A stretch of 64,000 bases of DNA from CAG-390 sp964384555 (GCA_964384555.1 CAYLLA010000002.1:12045-76044); one strand, 5' to 3'. Counted from the first letter of the stretch, positions 18,191 to 26,942 are shown. The notes: generated from the letters alone by a model not told the origin. A program made the numbers and translations.

Positions 18191-18219
18191 TTGCAATCCG
18201 GCGCGTTTTTTGATATAAT
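18191..18219 (+). promoter_or_regulatory. Sigma-A-type promoter of the SRP RNA
   Basis: TTGCAA (18191-18196), 17-base spacer, TATAAT (18214-18219). It points at the SRP RNA, with transcription expected from about 18226. The 290-base stretch between the FAD oxidoreductase start and this promoter shows no gene. Confidence 0.85.
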
Positions 18220-18226
18220 ATACAAG

Positions 18227-18546
18227 AGAAAACTTGTTTCAGGCTTCGGCTGTGAAATAAGGCCATACCAGCCGGGGAGTTAGCGGTGCCCTGTACCCGA
18301 GATCCGCTAAGCGGGGGTGCATTCCCCGAACGAGGGCTGATCCGACGCGGTCTGAGACGGTATTTGTGTGTTGAGGAGCGGGTCCTGCGCAATTCGGAGC
18401 TGTGAACCATGTCAGGTGGGGAACCAAGCAGCATTAAGCGGTGATCCGGATGTGCCGCGGGGATGCCTGTTCTGAGCACAGGTATCGAGTAACGCGCGGC
18501 GGTGATGTTCGACTTTGGGGTGTATGGTCTTATTTTGCAGCCGATT
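18227..18546 (+). ncRNA. ffs: Signal recognition particle RNA, large Gram-positive type
   Basis: The domain IV (Ffh-binding) signature GTCAGG...GGAACCAAGCAGCA is at about 18411-18433. The ends pair as helix 5: 18246-18269 with 18521-18544, tolerating G-U pairs. The roughly 320-base length fits the large Bacillus/Clostridium form with an Alu domain at the 5' side. It guides ribosomes making secreted proteins to the membrane. Its position just upstream of dnaX is the usual one in Bacillota. Ends are approximate. Confidence 0.9.
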
Positions 18547-18562
18547 TCTATAGCGGCTTTTT
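18539..18562 (+). terminator. Terminator of the SRP RNA
   Basis: Short stem AGCCG (18539-18543) with CGGCT (18554-18558), followed by TTTTT. Weak, so some read-through into dnaX is possible. Confidence 0.55.
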
Positions 18563-18616
18563 GGGGGACTGCACTGTGCAGTGCCTCGGCGCTTTATCTT
18601 TTTGGGAGGCTACAGT

Positions 18617-20338
18617 ATGCATCAGGCATTATATCGCAAATACCGCCCGCGCACATTTGATGACATGTGCGGGCAGGAGCATATCACGCGCGTGCTTAAA
18701 TATGAGATAGCGCAGGGTCAGATAAGCCATGCATATCTGTTTTGCGGCTCGCGCGGAACAGGCAAGACCACATCGGCCAAAATACTGGCGCGTGCGGTAA
18801 ACTGCCAAAGCCCGGTGGATGGCAGTCCTTGCGGCAAGTGCGATGCATGCCGCCTTATTGCCTCCGGTGGCGAGACTGATATCCTTGAGATGGATGCCGC
18901 CTCAAACAATAAGGTAGACGATATCCGTGCCATTCTTGATGAGGTGGTGTATACTCCCTCAAGTCTCAAATATCGCGTTTATATTATCGACGAGGTGCAT
19001 ATGCTCTCGCAAAGTGCGTTTAACGCTCTGCTCAAAACGCTTGAGGAGCCGCCCGCGCATGTAATATTCATTTTGGCTACCACCGAGCTGCAAAAGCTCC
19101 CATCAACTATAATCTCCCGCTGTCAGCGTTTTGATTTCAGGCGCATATCCGTGCCGGTGCTGACATCACGGCTTGAATATATCGCGGGGCAGGAGGGAAT
19201 AGCCCTGGAGCATGATGCCGCACTCATGCTGGCGCGATTGGCGCAGGGCGGCATGCGTGATGCCATCAGCCTACTTGAGCTTTGTGCCGGCGGGCGCGAG
19301 CGAGTGACCCCCGCTGTGGTCAATGATGCGGTGGGATCTACAGGGCGCGCAAGCGTTTCCCGCACCGTGCGCGCATTGGCGGCGCGTGATGCGGCAACGC
19401 TGTTTGATATAGTTTTTGAAACAGATGCATCCGCCAAGGACATAACCGTTTTTTGGAGTGAGCTCATATCCTATTATCGCGATATGCTTGTGACCAAAAC
19501 AGGTGTTGATGCGGCAAAATATCTTGACCTTACCGAGGCAGAGGGAGAGGAACTTCTCCGCGATGCGGCACTTTTTACCCGCGAGACATTGCTCTATCAC
19601 AGCCGCCTGCTTGACGAGGCGTATCTTTCAATGCAGCGCGCCGGAGCTATCCGCCGTTCCGTTGCCGAAATGACACTCCTGCGCATGGCGGACGAGCGGC
19701 TCGATACCCGCCCCGAGGCTTTGCTTTCCCGTATTGCGGCGCTTGAAAATACACTGGCGGGCATTCCCATGACCCTGCCGCTGGTTAATGACGAATACCC
19801 TGTGGCGGATAACTCACCTACTCTCGGTTTTAACGGCAATACACCCACACCGGTCGTGAGAGCGCCCGAGCCCGAGACGATAGACCGCGCACCGTGGGAG
19901 GAGGTGCCCGCGGCGGAGTCCGCACCTGCGCCCGCCCCGGATGTCTCTGTGCAAATGCCTGCACAGCCTACCCGGCCAACACAGCCAATACAGCCTACAC
20001 AGGATGCAAGATCCGCCCGCAAGCCGGTGCGCAGCTTTGCCGAGATAGCGGAGCGCGTGGCAGAGGCTGACCGCGGTCTTGGCGGCTTTGTACGCAAGTG
20101 CCGCGCGTATTCGGAGGCTGATGACTCGCTGACCATCTATTGCGAGACCCAGTTTACCAAAAATCTGCTGGCGCGGGAAAAGAGCCTTGGTATTTTAGCC
20201 ACAGCCGCATCTGCGGTGCTTGGCCGCCGCCTTACCCCGCAAAGCATCAAGGTCGAGGTCCTGCCCGCCTCGGATGACCCGGATGCGGCCGCATTGCTTG
20301 ACGATGAGCTGTCGGCTCTGGCATCCGAAAACAGATAA
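18617..20338 (+). CDS. dnaX: DNA polymerase III subunits gamma/tau
   Basis: A 573-residue clamp-loader subunit. The start MHQALYRKYRPRTFDDMCGQ has GGGAGG seven bases upstream. Walker A is GSRGTGKTTSAKI (about 43-55), followed by a four-Cys zinc module (C-PVDGSPCGKCDAC), the DEVH Walker B and the sensor-1 SRC motif. The tail after about residue 390 is Pro/Thr-rich, then a tau-like terminal domain. It loads the beta clamp and links the replisome. First gene of the classic dnaX-ybaB-recR group. Confidence 0.96.
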   Translation: MHQALYRKYRPRTFDDMCGQEHITRVLKYEIAQGQISHAYLFCGSRGTGKTTSAKILARAVNCQSPVDGSPCGKCDACRLIASGGETDILEMDAASNNKVDDIRAILDEVVYTPSSLKYRVYIIDEVHMLSQSAFNALLKTLEEPPAHVIFILATTELQKLPSTIISRCQRFDFRRISVPVLTSRLEYIAGQEGIALEHDAALMLARLAQGGMRDAISLLELCAGGRERVTPAVVNDAVGSTGRASVSRTVRALAARDAATLFDIVFETDASAKDITVFWSELISYYRDMLVTKTGVDAAKYLDLTEAEGEELLRDAALFTRETLLYHSRLLDEAYLSMQRAGAIRRSVAEMTLLRMADERLDTRPEALLSRIAALENTLAGIPMTLPLVNDEYPVADNSPTLGFNGNTPTPVVRAPEPETIDRAPWEEVPAAESAPAPAPDVSVQMPAQPTRPTQPIQPTQDARSARKPVRSFAEIAERVAEADRGLGGFVRKCRAYSEADDSLTIYCETQFTKNLLAREKSLGILATAASAVLGRRLTPQSIKVEVLPASDDPDAAALLDDELSALASENR

Positions 20339-20428
20339 ATAAAAAACGAAGGTACAGTCTGTTTTTTAGCGATATACCGCGGCGAGCCGCGTGTTCGCAA
20401 TGCTCGCGCAGGAGGCGCATAAAAGATC

Positions 20429-20872
20429 ATGAAAAGCATAAAACCCGGGCGCGGTCCGTCATTTAAGGGTGGGCTTATGTCTGTGCTTGTGGCACTTTTT
20501 GGCGTGTTTTGGATAATCGCCGCATGTGCCATGGGCGGATGGTTCATGGCTCCGTTTGGGCTGATATTTGTTGCCGTCTCGGTGATAGAAGCAGTATATA
20601 ACTTTAAAAACGCCACTCGTGAAAACAGATATTCCGAGTTTGATATCACCGACGGCACGGAAGAACCCGACCCGCTGAATGTACGCTTTGGCGGCGGCAA
20701 CGCCAATATCGATGCAGATATAGACTGCCGCAGCCACAGCACCGGGACCGTCGCAAATATAAATAATAAAAATAAAAATAACGATAAAACCAACAATTTT
20801 TGCCCGTATTGCGGTAACGCGGTCGAGGGAGACTACGCCTATTGCAATAACTGCGGCAAAAAACTGCCGTGA
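20429..20872 (+). CDS. Small membrane protein with C-terminal zinc ribbon
   Basis: A 147-residue protein. Two hydrophobic helices (about 15-35 and 40-58) are followed by an acidic, Asn-rich linker and a C-terminal zinc ribbon with CPYCG and CNNCGKKL pairs. AGGAGG lies 13 bases before the ATG, a long spacing. It sits between dnaX and ybaB, which are normally adjacent, so it is an insertion in a conserved operon. The function is unknown; the ribbon would face the cytoplasm if the N-terminus is inside. Confidence 0.8.
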   Translation: MKSIKPGRGPSFKGGLMSVLVALFGVFWIIAACAMGGWFMAPFGLIFVAVSVIEAVYNFKNATRENRYSEFDITDGTEEPDPLNVRFGGGNANIDADIDCRSHSTGTVANINNKNKNNDKTNNFCPYCGNAVEGDYAYCNNCGKKLP

Positions 20873-20891
20873 GCAGTGAAAGGACAGAAAA

Positions 20892-21254
20892 ATGAAAGCA
20901 AGAATACCCAAGGGCGTTGGTGGGGGCGGTCCTGCCAATATGAACGCGCTGATGCGCCAGTATGAGAAGTTCCAAAACGATATGGCCGCGCTGACTGAGG
21001 AGCTTGAGGCTCGCGAGTATGAAGTATCCGCGGGCGGCGGCGCGGTTAAGGTCAAAATGAACGGCAAAAAAGAGCTTGTGGCCATCGAGATGGCACCCGA
21101 GGTCGTTGATCCGGATGATACCGAAACTCTCTCCGATATTCTTATTGCCGCAGTCAACGAGGCGATAAGAAAGGTTGAGTCTGTGTACGATGAAGAAACA
21201 CAGGCGCTTACCGCGCGCTCGGGTCTTCCCAGCGCCGGCGGGCTTGGATTTTAA
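20892..21254 (+). CDS. ybaB: YbaB/EbfC nucleoid-associated protein
   Basis: A 120-residue protein with the YbaB fold: an N-terminal helix (NALMRQYEKFQNDMAALTEE), the strand region GGGAVKVKMNGKKELVAIEM, then VVDPDDTETLSDILIAAVNEA. The dimer binds DNA without strict sequence preference. It is encoded 3 bases before recR, as in most bacteria, which suggests a shared role in recombination repair. Confidence 0.95.
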   Translation: MKARIPKGVGGGGPANMNALMRQYEKFQNDMAALTEELEAREYEVSAGGGAVKVKMNGKKELVAIEMAPEVVDPDDTETLSDILIAAVNEAIRKVESVYDEETQALTARSGLPSAGGLGF

Positions 21255-21257
21255 AGC

Positions 21258-21857
21258 ATGGCCGATTATATTGCATCCCTTGAGGTGCTGGCCGAGCAAT
21301 TTGCACGGCTGTCGGGAATTGGCAAGCGCACGGCAATGCGGCTGGCGTTCTCAGTCGTGGATATGAGCCGCGAGGAGGCAGAGGCCTTTGCCCATGCTAT
21401 AATCGAGGCGAAGGATAGGATCCACCTTTGCCCGATATGCCAAAACCTTACCGATCTTGACGTCTGCCCCATATGCGCCGATGCCACGCGTGATCACAGC
21501 ACCATTTGCGTGGTGCAGGATACCAAGGCCGTTATGTCTATGGAGCGCGTGCGCGAGTATCGCGGGACTTACCATGTCCTGCACGGCGCACTTTCGCCTG
21601 TCAACGGCATCACGCCGGATAAGCTTCGCCTACGCGAGCTGATGGAGCGTATAGGTACAAACGATATCGAGGAGATCATAATCGCCACCAACCCTACAGT
21701 CGAGGGTGAGGCGACCGCCATGTACATAGCAAGGCTGCTAAAGCCGTTGGGCATCAAGACCACACGGCTGGCATACGGCATTCCCGTTGGCGGCGAGCTT
21801 GAATATGCCGATGAGGTCACGCTCTCCCGCGCACTTGAGGGGCGGCGGGATATCTGA
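21258..21857 (+). CDS. recR: Recombination protein RecR
   Basis: A 199-residue RecR. It has the N-terminal helix-hairpin-helix (LSGIGKRTAMRLAF), the four-Cys zinc finger (LCPICQNLTDLDVCPIC), and the Toprim domain (VVQDTKAVMSMERVREY, HVLHGALSP). The RecFOR pathway loads RecA onto gapped DNA. Full length, with the stop followed by a strong terminator. Confidence 0.97.
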   Translation: MADYIASLEVLAEQFARLSGIGKRTAMRLAFSVVDMSREEAEAFAHAIIEAKDRIHLCPICQNLTDLDVCPICADATRDHSTICVVQDTKAVMSMERVREYRGTYHVLHGALSPVNGITPDKLRLRELMERIGTNDIEEIIIATNPTVEGEATAMYIARLLKPLGIKTTRLAYGIPVGGELEYADEVTLSRALEGRRDI

Positions 21858-21916
21858 CGCGGCAAGCTTTGACTGATCGGTATATCCGCAAAGGAAATAT
21901 TATTTTAAAACAGATA

Positions 21917-21966
21917 CCCCGCGGTTTTGATGCGAGTTTTGCACCAAAGCCGCGGGGCGTTTTTTG
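21917..21966 (+). terminator. Terminator after recR
   Basis: A 17-bp stem with two G-U pairs (21917-21933 with 21941-21957), then CGTTTTTTG. It closes the dnaX-recR operon. Confidence 0.9.
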
Positions 21967-22015
21967 TTTATTCTTTATAGGCTCTGTTTTTATATCTGAT
22001 ACGGTGGATATAAGA

Positions 22016-23290
22016 TCATCTGCGCTTGCCCGTGTTGGGACGGCGGGAGTCTGTTGCGCCGCTGGTGATGTCCCCGGCGCGGGTCAGTGCCATCTTTGTC
22101 AGCATAGGACCAACAAGCTCGTATATCAGCACGCCAAAAAGTACTATGTTTCTAATTATCGCGCCCTCCTCGCCCAGTGCGCCAACAGTTACCGACATGC
22201 CAAGTGCCACGCCGGCCTGCGGGAGCAGGGTAATGCCAAGGTTTTGAACAATACTGCGGTCACAGCCCATAAGCTCACTGCTCCATTTAGCTCCGAATAT
22301 CTTACCTGCGGAGCGGGAGATGATATAAGCTATGCCAATGCCCACAACGGCAAGGTCGGCAAATACGCTAAGCTCAAGCTCTGCACCGCTGAGTACAAAG
22401 AAAAGAATGAACAGAGGGCCTGTCCACGCATCGGCACGCTCCATGATCTCCTCCGAAAAGTCGCATATGTTGCAAAAAACGGTGGCTACCATCATGCATA
22501 CCAAAAGGCTGGAAAAGCCGATGTGTACACTGCCAATGTCAAATTCAAGCTTTGAGAGCGCAACCGAGAGTATCACCACGGTCACGGCCAGCGACAAACG
22601 TTTGCTCTTGGAGTGGAAAAAGCGCTCAAAGATAGAGAAGAGATAGCCCACGATAAAGCCGAGCAACAGGGAGAGCACTATCTCAAGTATGGGGTTGACT
22701 ATTATTGAAACAAGGTCAAAGCTGCCGGTGCTTATCGCTTTGGCAATTCCAAAGGAGACGGCAAACACAACAAGGCCCACGGCATCATCAAGCGCCACTA
22801 TCGGGAGCAGTATGTCCGTCAGCTTGCCGCGCGCCTTGTACTGGCGCACGACCATAAGGGTGGCGGCGGGTGCGGTGGCCGTTGCTATTGCACCAAGCGT
22901 TATGCAGGTGGAGACGGGCAGCTTGTCGCCAAGGAAAATGTGCATCACGAGCAGTGTTACATCAACGAACAGGGTCGCTACCAAGGCTTGGATAACGCCT
23001 ATCACTACCGCCTGCTTGCCTATGTGGCGAAGCTCGCGAAGCCTGAATTCATTGCCTATCGAAAAGGCTATAAAGCCCAGGGCAACATCGCTGATAAGCC
23101 CCAATGCCGAAACGGCGGCGGTGGAGGTAAAGCCTATCCCCTCTATTCCCAGTCTGCCGAGGCAGTAAGGGCCAACAAGAATACCGGCAACAAGATACGC
23201 AGTTACCGCGGGGAGCTTTAAAAGCTTTGCGCCGCGCGAGAGCATAAGTCCGGCAATAAGTGCTATTGAAATACTTAAAAGAGTGGTCAT
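22016..23290 (-). CDS. Cation:proton antiporter (CPA2-type)
   Basis: A 424-residue transporter with about 12-13 membrane helices in the Na+/H+ exchanger fold. It starts MTTLLSISIALIAGLMLSRG, followed by LPAVTAYLVAGILVGPYCLG, and later IVALDDAVGLVVFAVSFG with the paired acidic residues of the ion site. AAAGGA stands ten bases before the ATG at 23290; a longer frame upstream is rejected. It has no TrkA-type regulatory tail. It probably exchanges Na+ or K+ for protons; which ion cannot be read. Confidence 0.9.
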   Translation of the reverse strand: MTTLLSISIALIAGLMLSRGAKLLKLPAVTAYLVAGILVGPYCLGRLGIEGIGFTSTAAVSALGLISDVALGFIAFSIGNEFRLRELRHIGKQAVVIGVIQALVATLFVDVTLLVMHIFLGDKLPVSTCITLGAIATATAPAATLMVVRQYKARGKLTDILLPIVALDDAVGLVVFAVSFGIAKAISTGSFDLVSIIVNPILEIVLSLLLGFIVGYLFSIFERFFHSKSKRLSLAVTVVILSVALSKLEFDIGSVHIGFSSLLVCMMVATVFCNICDFSEEIMERADAWTGPLFILFFVLSGAELELSVFADLAVVGIGIAYIISRSAGKIFGAKWSSELMGCDRSIVQNLGITLLPQAGVALGMSVTVGALGEEGAIIRNIVLFGVLIYELVGPMLTKMALTRAGDITSGATDSRRPNTGKRR

Positions 23291-23373
23291 TTTATCTTTG
23301 TCCTTTCGATCATCATTGCCACAAGTGCATAGTATACCACACAACGGCGTGTTTGTCAAGCCGAAAAAATCAT

Positions 23374-23405
23374 CAAAAAAAGGGTGGCAATTGTGCTTGC
23401 CACCC
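23374..23405 (-). terminator. Terminator of the barnase-like gene
   Basis: A 9-bp stem (23382-23390 with 23397-23405), followed on the minus strand by seven T residues. It lies 16 bases past the ribonuclease stop codon. Confidence 0.85.
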
Positions 23406-23420
23406 GCCGTTTTGCCGGTT

Positions 23421-24107
23421 TTACGGTTCGCCGTAAAGCAGGGTAAAGGTGCTGTAATGATCGTCGGTGTAATATATTAGACCATCGTTTGAAAAAACTA
23501 TTCGTTTTGCTCCGCGCGCGGTGGCACCAAGCGTGTCAATATCGCACTCGGTGTATGTACGGCCGGACTTTTTGGGCAGCACTCCCTCATAGTTACCAAA
23601 CCTGTCGCCGCCAATGCATTTGCCGGGCGCGTAGGATTCAAGCCCGCCGCTTGACCAGCCAAGCTTTCGTGCCTCGGTTTTGGTTATAAAGTTGCCGGGC
23701 AGGCGACCGTACTGGTGAATGTACAGGGCAACGTCATCGCGGTGGGTGTAGCTGCCGTTGCGGTCAAGCTTTTGTTCGGTCTCCGGAGCTTTTGTAGTCT
23801 CGGGGGACTTTGTGGTCTCCGGAGCTTTGGCGGTTTCGAGTGCTTTGGTTGTCTCGGGCGTTTTTGTAGTTTCCGGCGTTTTTGATGTATCGTCCGGTAG
23901 CCCCTCCGTGCCCGGCGCGGCCGTGCTTTGCGGCAGGGAGAGGGAGGAGGATGCGGGAGTGCCCGAGGACTCGCCCGGTAGCTCGTCGCCGTCGGTTATA
24001 AGTTCCGGGAAAAAGAAGAATACTATCGCGGCCAAAAGCAGCAGTGCCGCACCAAGCAGCAGCTTTTTGGTCTTTGCGTTAAGGGGGAATATCGATCCTT
24101 TTTTCAT
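23421..24107 (-). CDS. Barnase-like extracellular ribonuclease with PETTK linker
   Basis: A 228-residue protein: short basic lead, one membrane anchor or signal (about 14-33), a Thr/Pro/Glu linker with about five PETTK-type repeats, and a C-terminal domain (about 120-226) matching barnase. Visible blocks are DVALYIHQYGRLPGNFITK, SIGGD-type CIGGDRFGNYEGVLP, SGRTYTECDI (catalytic Glu), KRIVFSNDG (catalytic Arg) and YTDDHYSTFTLL (catalytic His). All three catalytic residues are present, so it should cleave RNA outside the cell or at the surface. No barstar-like gene is adjacent. The PETTK linker is shared with the large lipoprotein at 43-46 kb. Confidence 0.88.
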   Translation of the reverse strand: MKKGSIFPLNAKTKKLLLGAALLLLAAIVFFFFPELITDGDELPGESSGTPASSSLSLPQSTAAPGTEGLPDDTSKTPETTKTPETTKALETAKAPETTKSPETTKAPETEQKLDRNGSYTHRDDVALYIHQYGRLPGNFITKTEARKLGWSSGGLESYAPGKCIGGDRFGNYEGVLPKKSGRTYTECDIDTLGATARGAKRIVFSNDGLIYYTDDHYSTFTLLYGEP

Positions 24108-24314
24108 TTTATCGCATTACTTTCACTAAAAAAGTGTCCTTTCTCGGCGGTAGGGCAGGGGACTGTTCAGCCCGCCCCCGCACCGCGCGATCCTTGATAT
24201 TATATATATTATATATAATTGTAGCACATAATGCCGCCAATGTCAATGCCGAGGGAGTTTACTCTTGGGGAATATCATAATACGCCAAAAAATTGTTAAA
24301 AATCTGTGCTCGTG

Positions 24315-24343
24315 TAGACATCCCCAGCAAGATATGCTATAAT
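24315..24343 (+). promoter_or_regulatory. Sigma-A-type promoter of a small orphan gene
   Basis: TAGACA (24315-24320), 17-base spacer, TATAAT (24338-24343), about 50 bases before the start of the 69-residue frame. Confidence 0.7.
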
Positions 24344-24394
24344 ATGACCAAGATCAAACTGCCGTCTGTGCAGGCAAGTGAGGAGGCTTCCATC

Positions 24395-24604
24395 ATGTTG
24401 GTTCTCGGTGTAAACAAAATACAAAATATATGTCAGGTGATCTCGGGCGGAATACGACATTCCTGCCCGATGAAAGAAATAAACGGTGAGCTGTGCTTTA
24501 TCTTTAAAAATGCATGGCACCCGGTAGCAAAATATCTGTCCGAACATACCGAGGAGCTGGTTCGAGAATCGGGAAAGGTCATCTCAAGGCCATTTGGAAA
24601 ATAA
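24395..24604 (+). CDS. Small hypothetical protein (69 aa)
   Basis: A short frame with GAGGAGG eight bases before ATG 24395 and a good promoter upstream, so it is likely real. No family was recognised. It contains two Cys residues (QNICQVISGG, HSCPMKE) and a hydrophilic C-terminus (SEHTEELVRESGKVI). It lies in a short gap between the barnase-like gene and the end of the DUF4143 ATPase gene, with which it is convergent. A barstar identity was considered and is not supported by the sequence. Confidence 0.5.
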   Translation: MLVLGVNKIQNICQVISGGIRHSCPMKEINGELCFIFKNAWHPVAKYLSEHTEELVRESGKVISRPFGK

Positions 24605-24648
24605 CACGGATGAGGTGACCACGATATAAGAGAGACATTGTATCGATA

Positions 24649-25881
24649 TCATATCGTCCATGCGGGAATTACAAGGACATCCTTGTTTAATGCCGTAAAG
24701 CTTTCCTTTAGGCACAAAATACCACCCATGCCTGTAGGAACAGCGGATCTCGTGAGCACACTGAAATTGCTTACCATGGAGAGGGTCGCCGTTGCCGCTT
24801 TTTTTATCTCAAGCGGGTGCAGCAAGCCATCGCTTTCGATAATAAGATCGATCTCCTTTGTGTCTTTATCCCTGTAGTAATGTAGGTAGCATTCGATTCC
24901 TGCATTCAGATATGTTTTTCGTATCTCTGATACGATATAATTTTCAAGTATCGCACCGTTGATCGAACCGTTGGCAAGAATTTCGGGGGAACTGTAGCGA
25001 GTAAGATATGCCACAAGCCCCGTATCAAAGAAATACATCTTTGGGATCTTCACGGTCCGTTTTAAAAGGTTGTTGGAATAGGGTCTCAAATAAAAGATGA
25101 TATCCGATCTTTCAAGGACTCCCAGCCAGCGTGCGGCCGTATCATCGGCAATGCCGACGTCCGAGGCGATAGCATGCACGTTCAGTTGTTGCCCCGCACG
25201 GCATGCCGCGGCCCGTATAAAATCGTGAAAACGGATCTTATCGACTCTGTCGATCATCTCGCTTACATCTCGCTCTAAATAAGTCTGCAGATAGCTTGAA
25301 TAAAACACATCGCGATCTGTATATTTGCCGCTTATATGCCCCGGCATCGTGCCTTTAAAAACACGCTCAAACATGCCGTTGACGTCCGTTTGAACACGTT
25401 CTTTCGATCTTTTTGTTATCTCATCGACCGAAACAGAAAATGGCCTGTTTTCGCCCGAGCCGTAGAATTCGTTTTGAGAAATAGAGCTTAAATGTAAAAG
25501 CGCCACTCTGCCGGCCAAGGATTCCTGCGCAAGTTGCATGAGCTTAAATGCTTGCGAACCGGTCAGCCAATAGCTGCCCGCAGGTGCACCGTTGTCAATT
25601 TTTATTTTGATGTATGGAAACAGTTCGGGCGCATATTGAATTTCGTCTATCAGCACGGGTGCGGGGTGCATGGCTAAAAACATTTCGGGATCGGTTTTAG
25701 CCAAGGCTCTTTCGTTGAGATCGTCCAAGGTCACTTCATTGCGGTCCGATCCCATGATGTGCCTAAGCATCGTGGACTTTCCAACTTGGCGGGGGCCGCT
25801 TACCAATATACAGGAGTACTCCTTTGAAAGAGAAAGCACCAAGCCCTCCATATTCCGCTTAATATATTTATCAGAATTCAT
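24649..25881 (-). CDS. AAA ATPase with DUF4143 domain
   Basis: A 410-residue protein of the very common AAA_14/DUF4143 family. Walker A is SGPRQVGKST (about 29-38), Walker B VLIDEIQYAP (about 77-86), sensor-like WLTGSQAF. The C-terminal DUF4143 part has a restriction-endonuclease-like core (EIDLIIESDGLLHPLEIK) with the D-E-x-K pattern. ATG 25881 has AGGAG eight bases upstream; a TTG at 25887 is less likely. The role of these proteins is unknown; they are frequent in mobile regions. Slightly AT-rich compared with its neighbours. Confidence 0.88.
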   Translation of the reverse strand: MNSDKYIKRNMEGLVLSLSKEYSCILVSGPRQVGKSTMLRHIMGSDRNEVTLDDLNERALAKTDPEMFLAMHPAPVLIDEIQYAPELFPYIKIKIDNGAPAGSYWLTGSQAFKLMQLAQESLAGRVALLHLSSISQNEFYGSGENRPFSVSVDEITKRSKERVQTDVNGMFERVFKGTMPGHISGKYTDRDVFYSSYLQTYLERDVSEMIDRVDKIRFHDFIRAAACRAGQQLNVHAIASDVGIADDTAARWLGVLERSDIIFYLRPYSNNLLKRTVKIPKMYFFDTGLVAYLTRYSSPEILANGSINGAILENYIVSEIRKTYLNAGIECYLHYYRDKDTKEIDLIIESDGLLHPLEIKKAATATLSMVSNFSVLTRSAVPTGMGGILCLKESFTALNKDVLVIPAWTI

Positions 25882-25907
25882 ATCCAAATCTCCTGCCTCC
25901 TATCATT

Positions 25908-25948
25908 AAATCGGCTAAAATTCGATGCAATCTTATTTTAGCCGATTT
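25908..25948. promoter_or_regulatory. 13-bp inverted repeat upstream of the DUF4143 gene
   Basis: A perfect repeat (25908-25920 with 25936-25948) with a 15-base loop. On the plus strand it is followed by a T-run, although no plus-strand gene precedes it. On the minus strand it lies between the cyclase stop and the DUF4143 ribosome site. It could be a terminator or an operator. Confidence 0.5.
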
Positions 25949-25980
25949 TTTGGACTTTGTCAAGAGCTTTGACAATATTT

Positions 25981-26574
25981 TTATAATTCCATCAATATCG
26001 CGCGGCATGGAGAGCCCTCGGCGCCTGCAATATCAAGCGGCGCGGCGTTTAATAAATAAACCCCCTCGGCAATGTCTGCAAGGCATATGCCCTCAAGCAG
26101 TACCACATCTGCGCCGAGCAGTGCAAGGTGAACTGCCATAGGTGACTCGGGCGGTCCTACCGTTTGCCCCTCGTTGCCCAAAAGCAGCAGACCCTCTGCG
26201 GCAAATACCCGCGCCGCCTCAAGCGAGACCTCAACATCCCCTCGCAACAGTATCCGCCGCACCGCTTCGTCATCCCGCGCCCGCGCACGCGCCACTATCA
26301 CTGCGGCATCATCGGCGGTGATAATGCCGGTATGCTCCGCCACATATGCCGCCCCAACAAATGCATCGAGAGGGATCTCGTCTATCGTCCTGCCGCCTTT
26401 AATAAAATGGCGCGGTGCATCTATGTGAGTGCCGTTGTGCGCGCACATATAGAGCGCTGATAGCTCATACGCCGCGCCCGCATCGATGGACGAAAGCACC
26501 TCGCGCCGCGGCTTCGGGTCGCCGGGGTATACCCTGCACCCCAACACCTCTTGTGAAATATCGTATATTTTCAT
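25981..26574 (-). CDS. Cyclase-family protein (arylformamidase-like)
   Basis: A 197-residue protein with the metal-binding signature HNGTHIDAPRHF (about 46-57) of the cyclase/KynB family, plus the N-terminal YDISQEVLGCRVYPGDP. KynB hydrolyses N-formylkynurenine; other members act on different amides or lactones, and no kynurenine genes are nearby. GGAGGT lies five bases before the ATG. Length and motif positions are normal. Confidence 0.88.
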   Translation of the reverse strand: MKIYDISQEVLGCRVYPGDPKPRREVLSSIDAGAAYELSALYMCAHNGTHIDAPRHFIKGGRTIDEIPLDAFVGAAYVAEHTGIITADDAAVIVARARARDDEAVRRILLRGDVEVSLEAARVFAAEGLLLLGNEGQTVGPPESPMAVHLALLGADVVLLEGICLADIAEGVYLLNAAPLDIAGAEGSPCRAILMEL

Positions 26575-26724
26575 TTTTGACCTCCGGGTGCGATCCTATC
26601 GCAGCCATGGCTCCATTATATCATAGATCACATTACTTTTCAACTTAAAAAGCTTGTTGCCGTGGTCAAAAATGACATCACATCGTTGGGTTGGCCCACA
26701 TCAGTGGTGCCTGAGGCACAAATA

Positions 26725-26755
26725 AAAGATCCGAAAGCCTCGGCTTTCGGATCTT
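26725..26755 (-). terminator. Terminator of tRNA-Gln
   Basis: A 15-bp inverted repeat (26725-26739 with 26742-26756), followed on the minus strand by TTTTATTTG. It directly abuts the tRNA 3' end. Confidence 0.8.
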
Positions 26756-26830
26756 TGGCTGGGATGGCCGGATTCGGACCGACGAATGCAGGAGTCAAAG
26801 TCCTGTGCCTTACCGCTTGGCGACATCCCA
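26756..26830 (-). tRNA. tRNA-Gln (TTG anticodon), CCA encoded
   Basis: A 75-base cloverleaf on the minus strand. The 7-bp acceptor stem TGGGATG/CATCCCA is followed by GCCA. The anticodon loop CTTTGAC gives anticodon TTG. The T arm is CGGTCCGAATCCG, with GTCCGA in place of the common GTTCGA. The CCA tail is encoded. Confidence 0.93.
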
Positions 26831-26915
26831 ATAAATGACCATATTATTTTATCATATTTGCGCGGATATGTCAATACCTTTTTTCCGAAAGTTGCATTTT
26901 TTGCGCTCGAACAGC

Positions 26916-26938
26916 AGGACGCCCGCGCTGGGCGTCCT
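26916..26938. terminator. Hairpin at the end of the polysaccharide operon
   Basis: A 9-bp stem (26916-26924 with 26930-26938), located just past the last gene of the minus-strand operon. The T-rich side is on the plus strand (TTACTTTATT), so its efficiency for the operon is uncertain. Confidence 0.5.
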
Positions 26939-26942
26939 TACT

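Noticed and set aside
21869..22555. 228-residue plus-strand frame after recR
   Set aside because: It runs through the recR terminator and the antisense strand of the antiporter gene.
24395..24604. Barstar inhibitor for the barnase-like gene
   Set aside because: Length, charge and motif do not fit barstar; the gene is also on the opposite strand.
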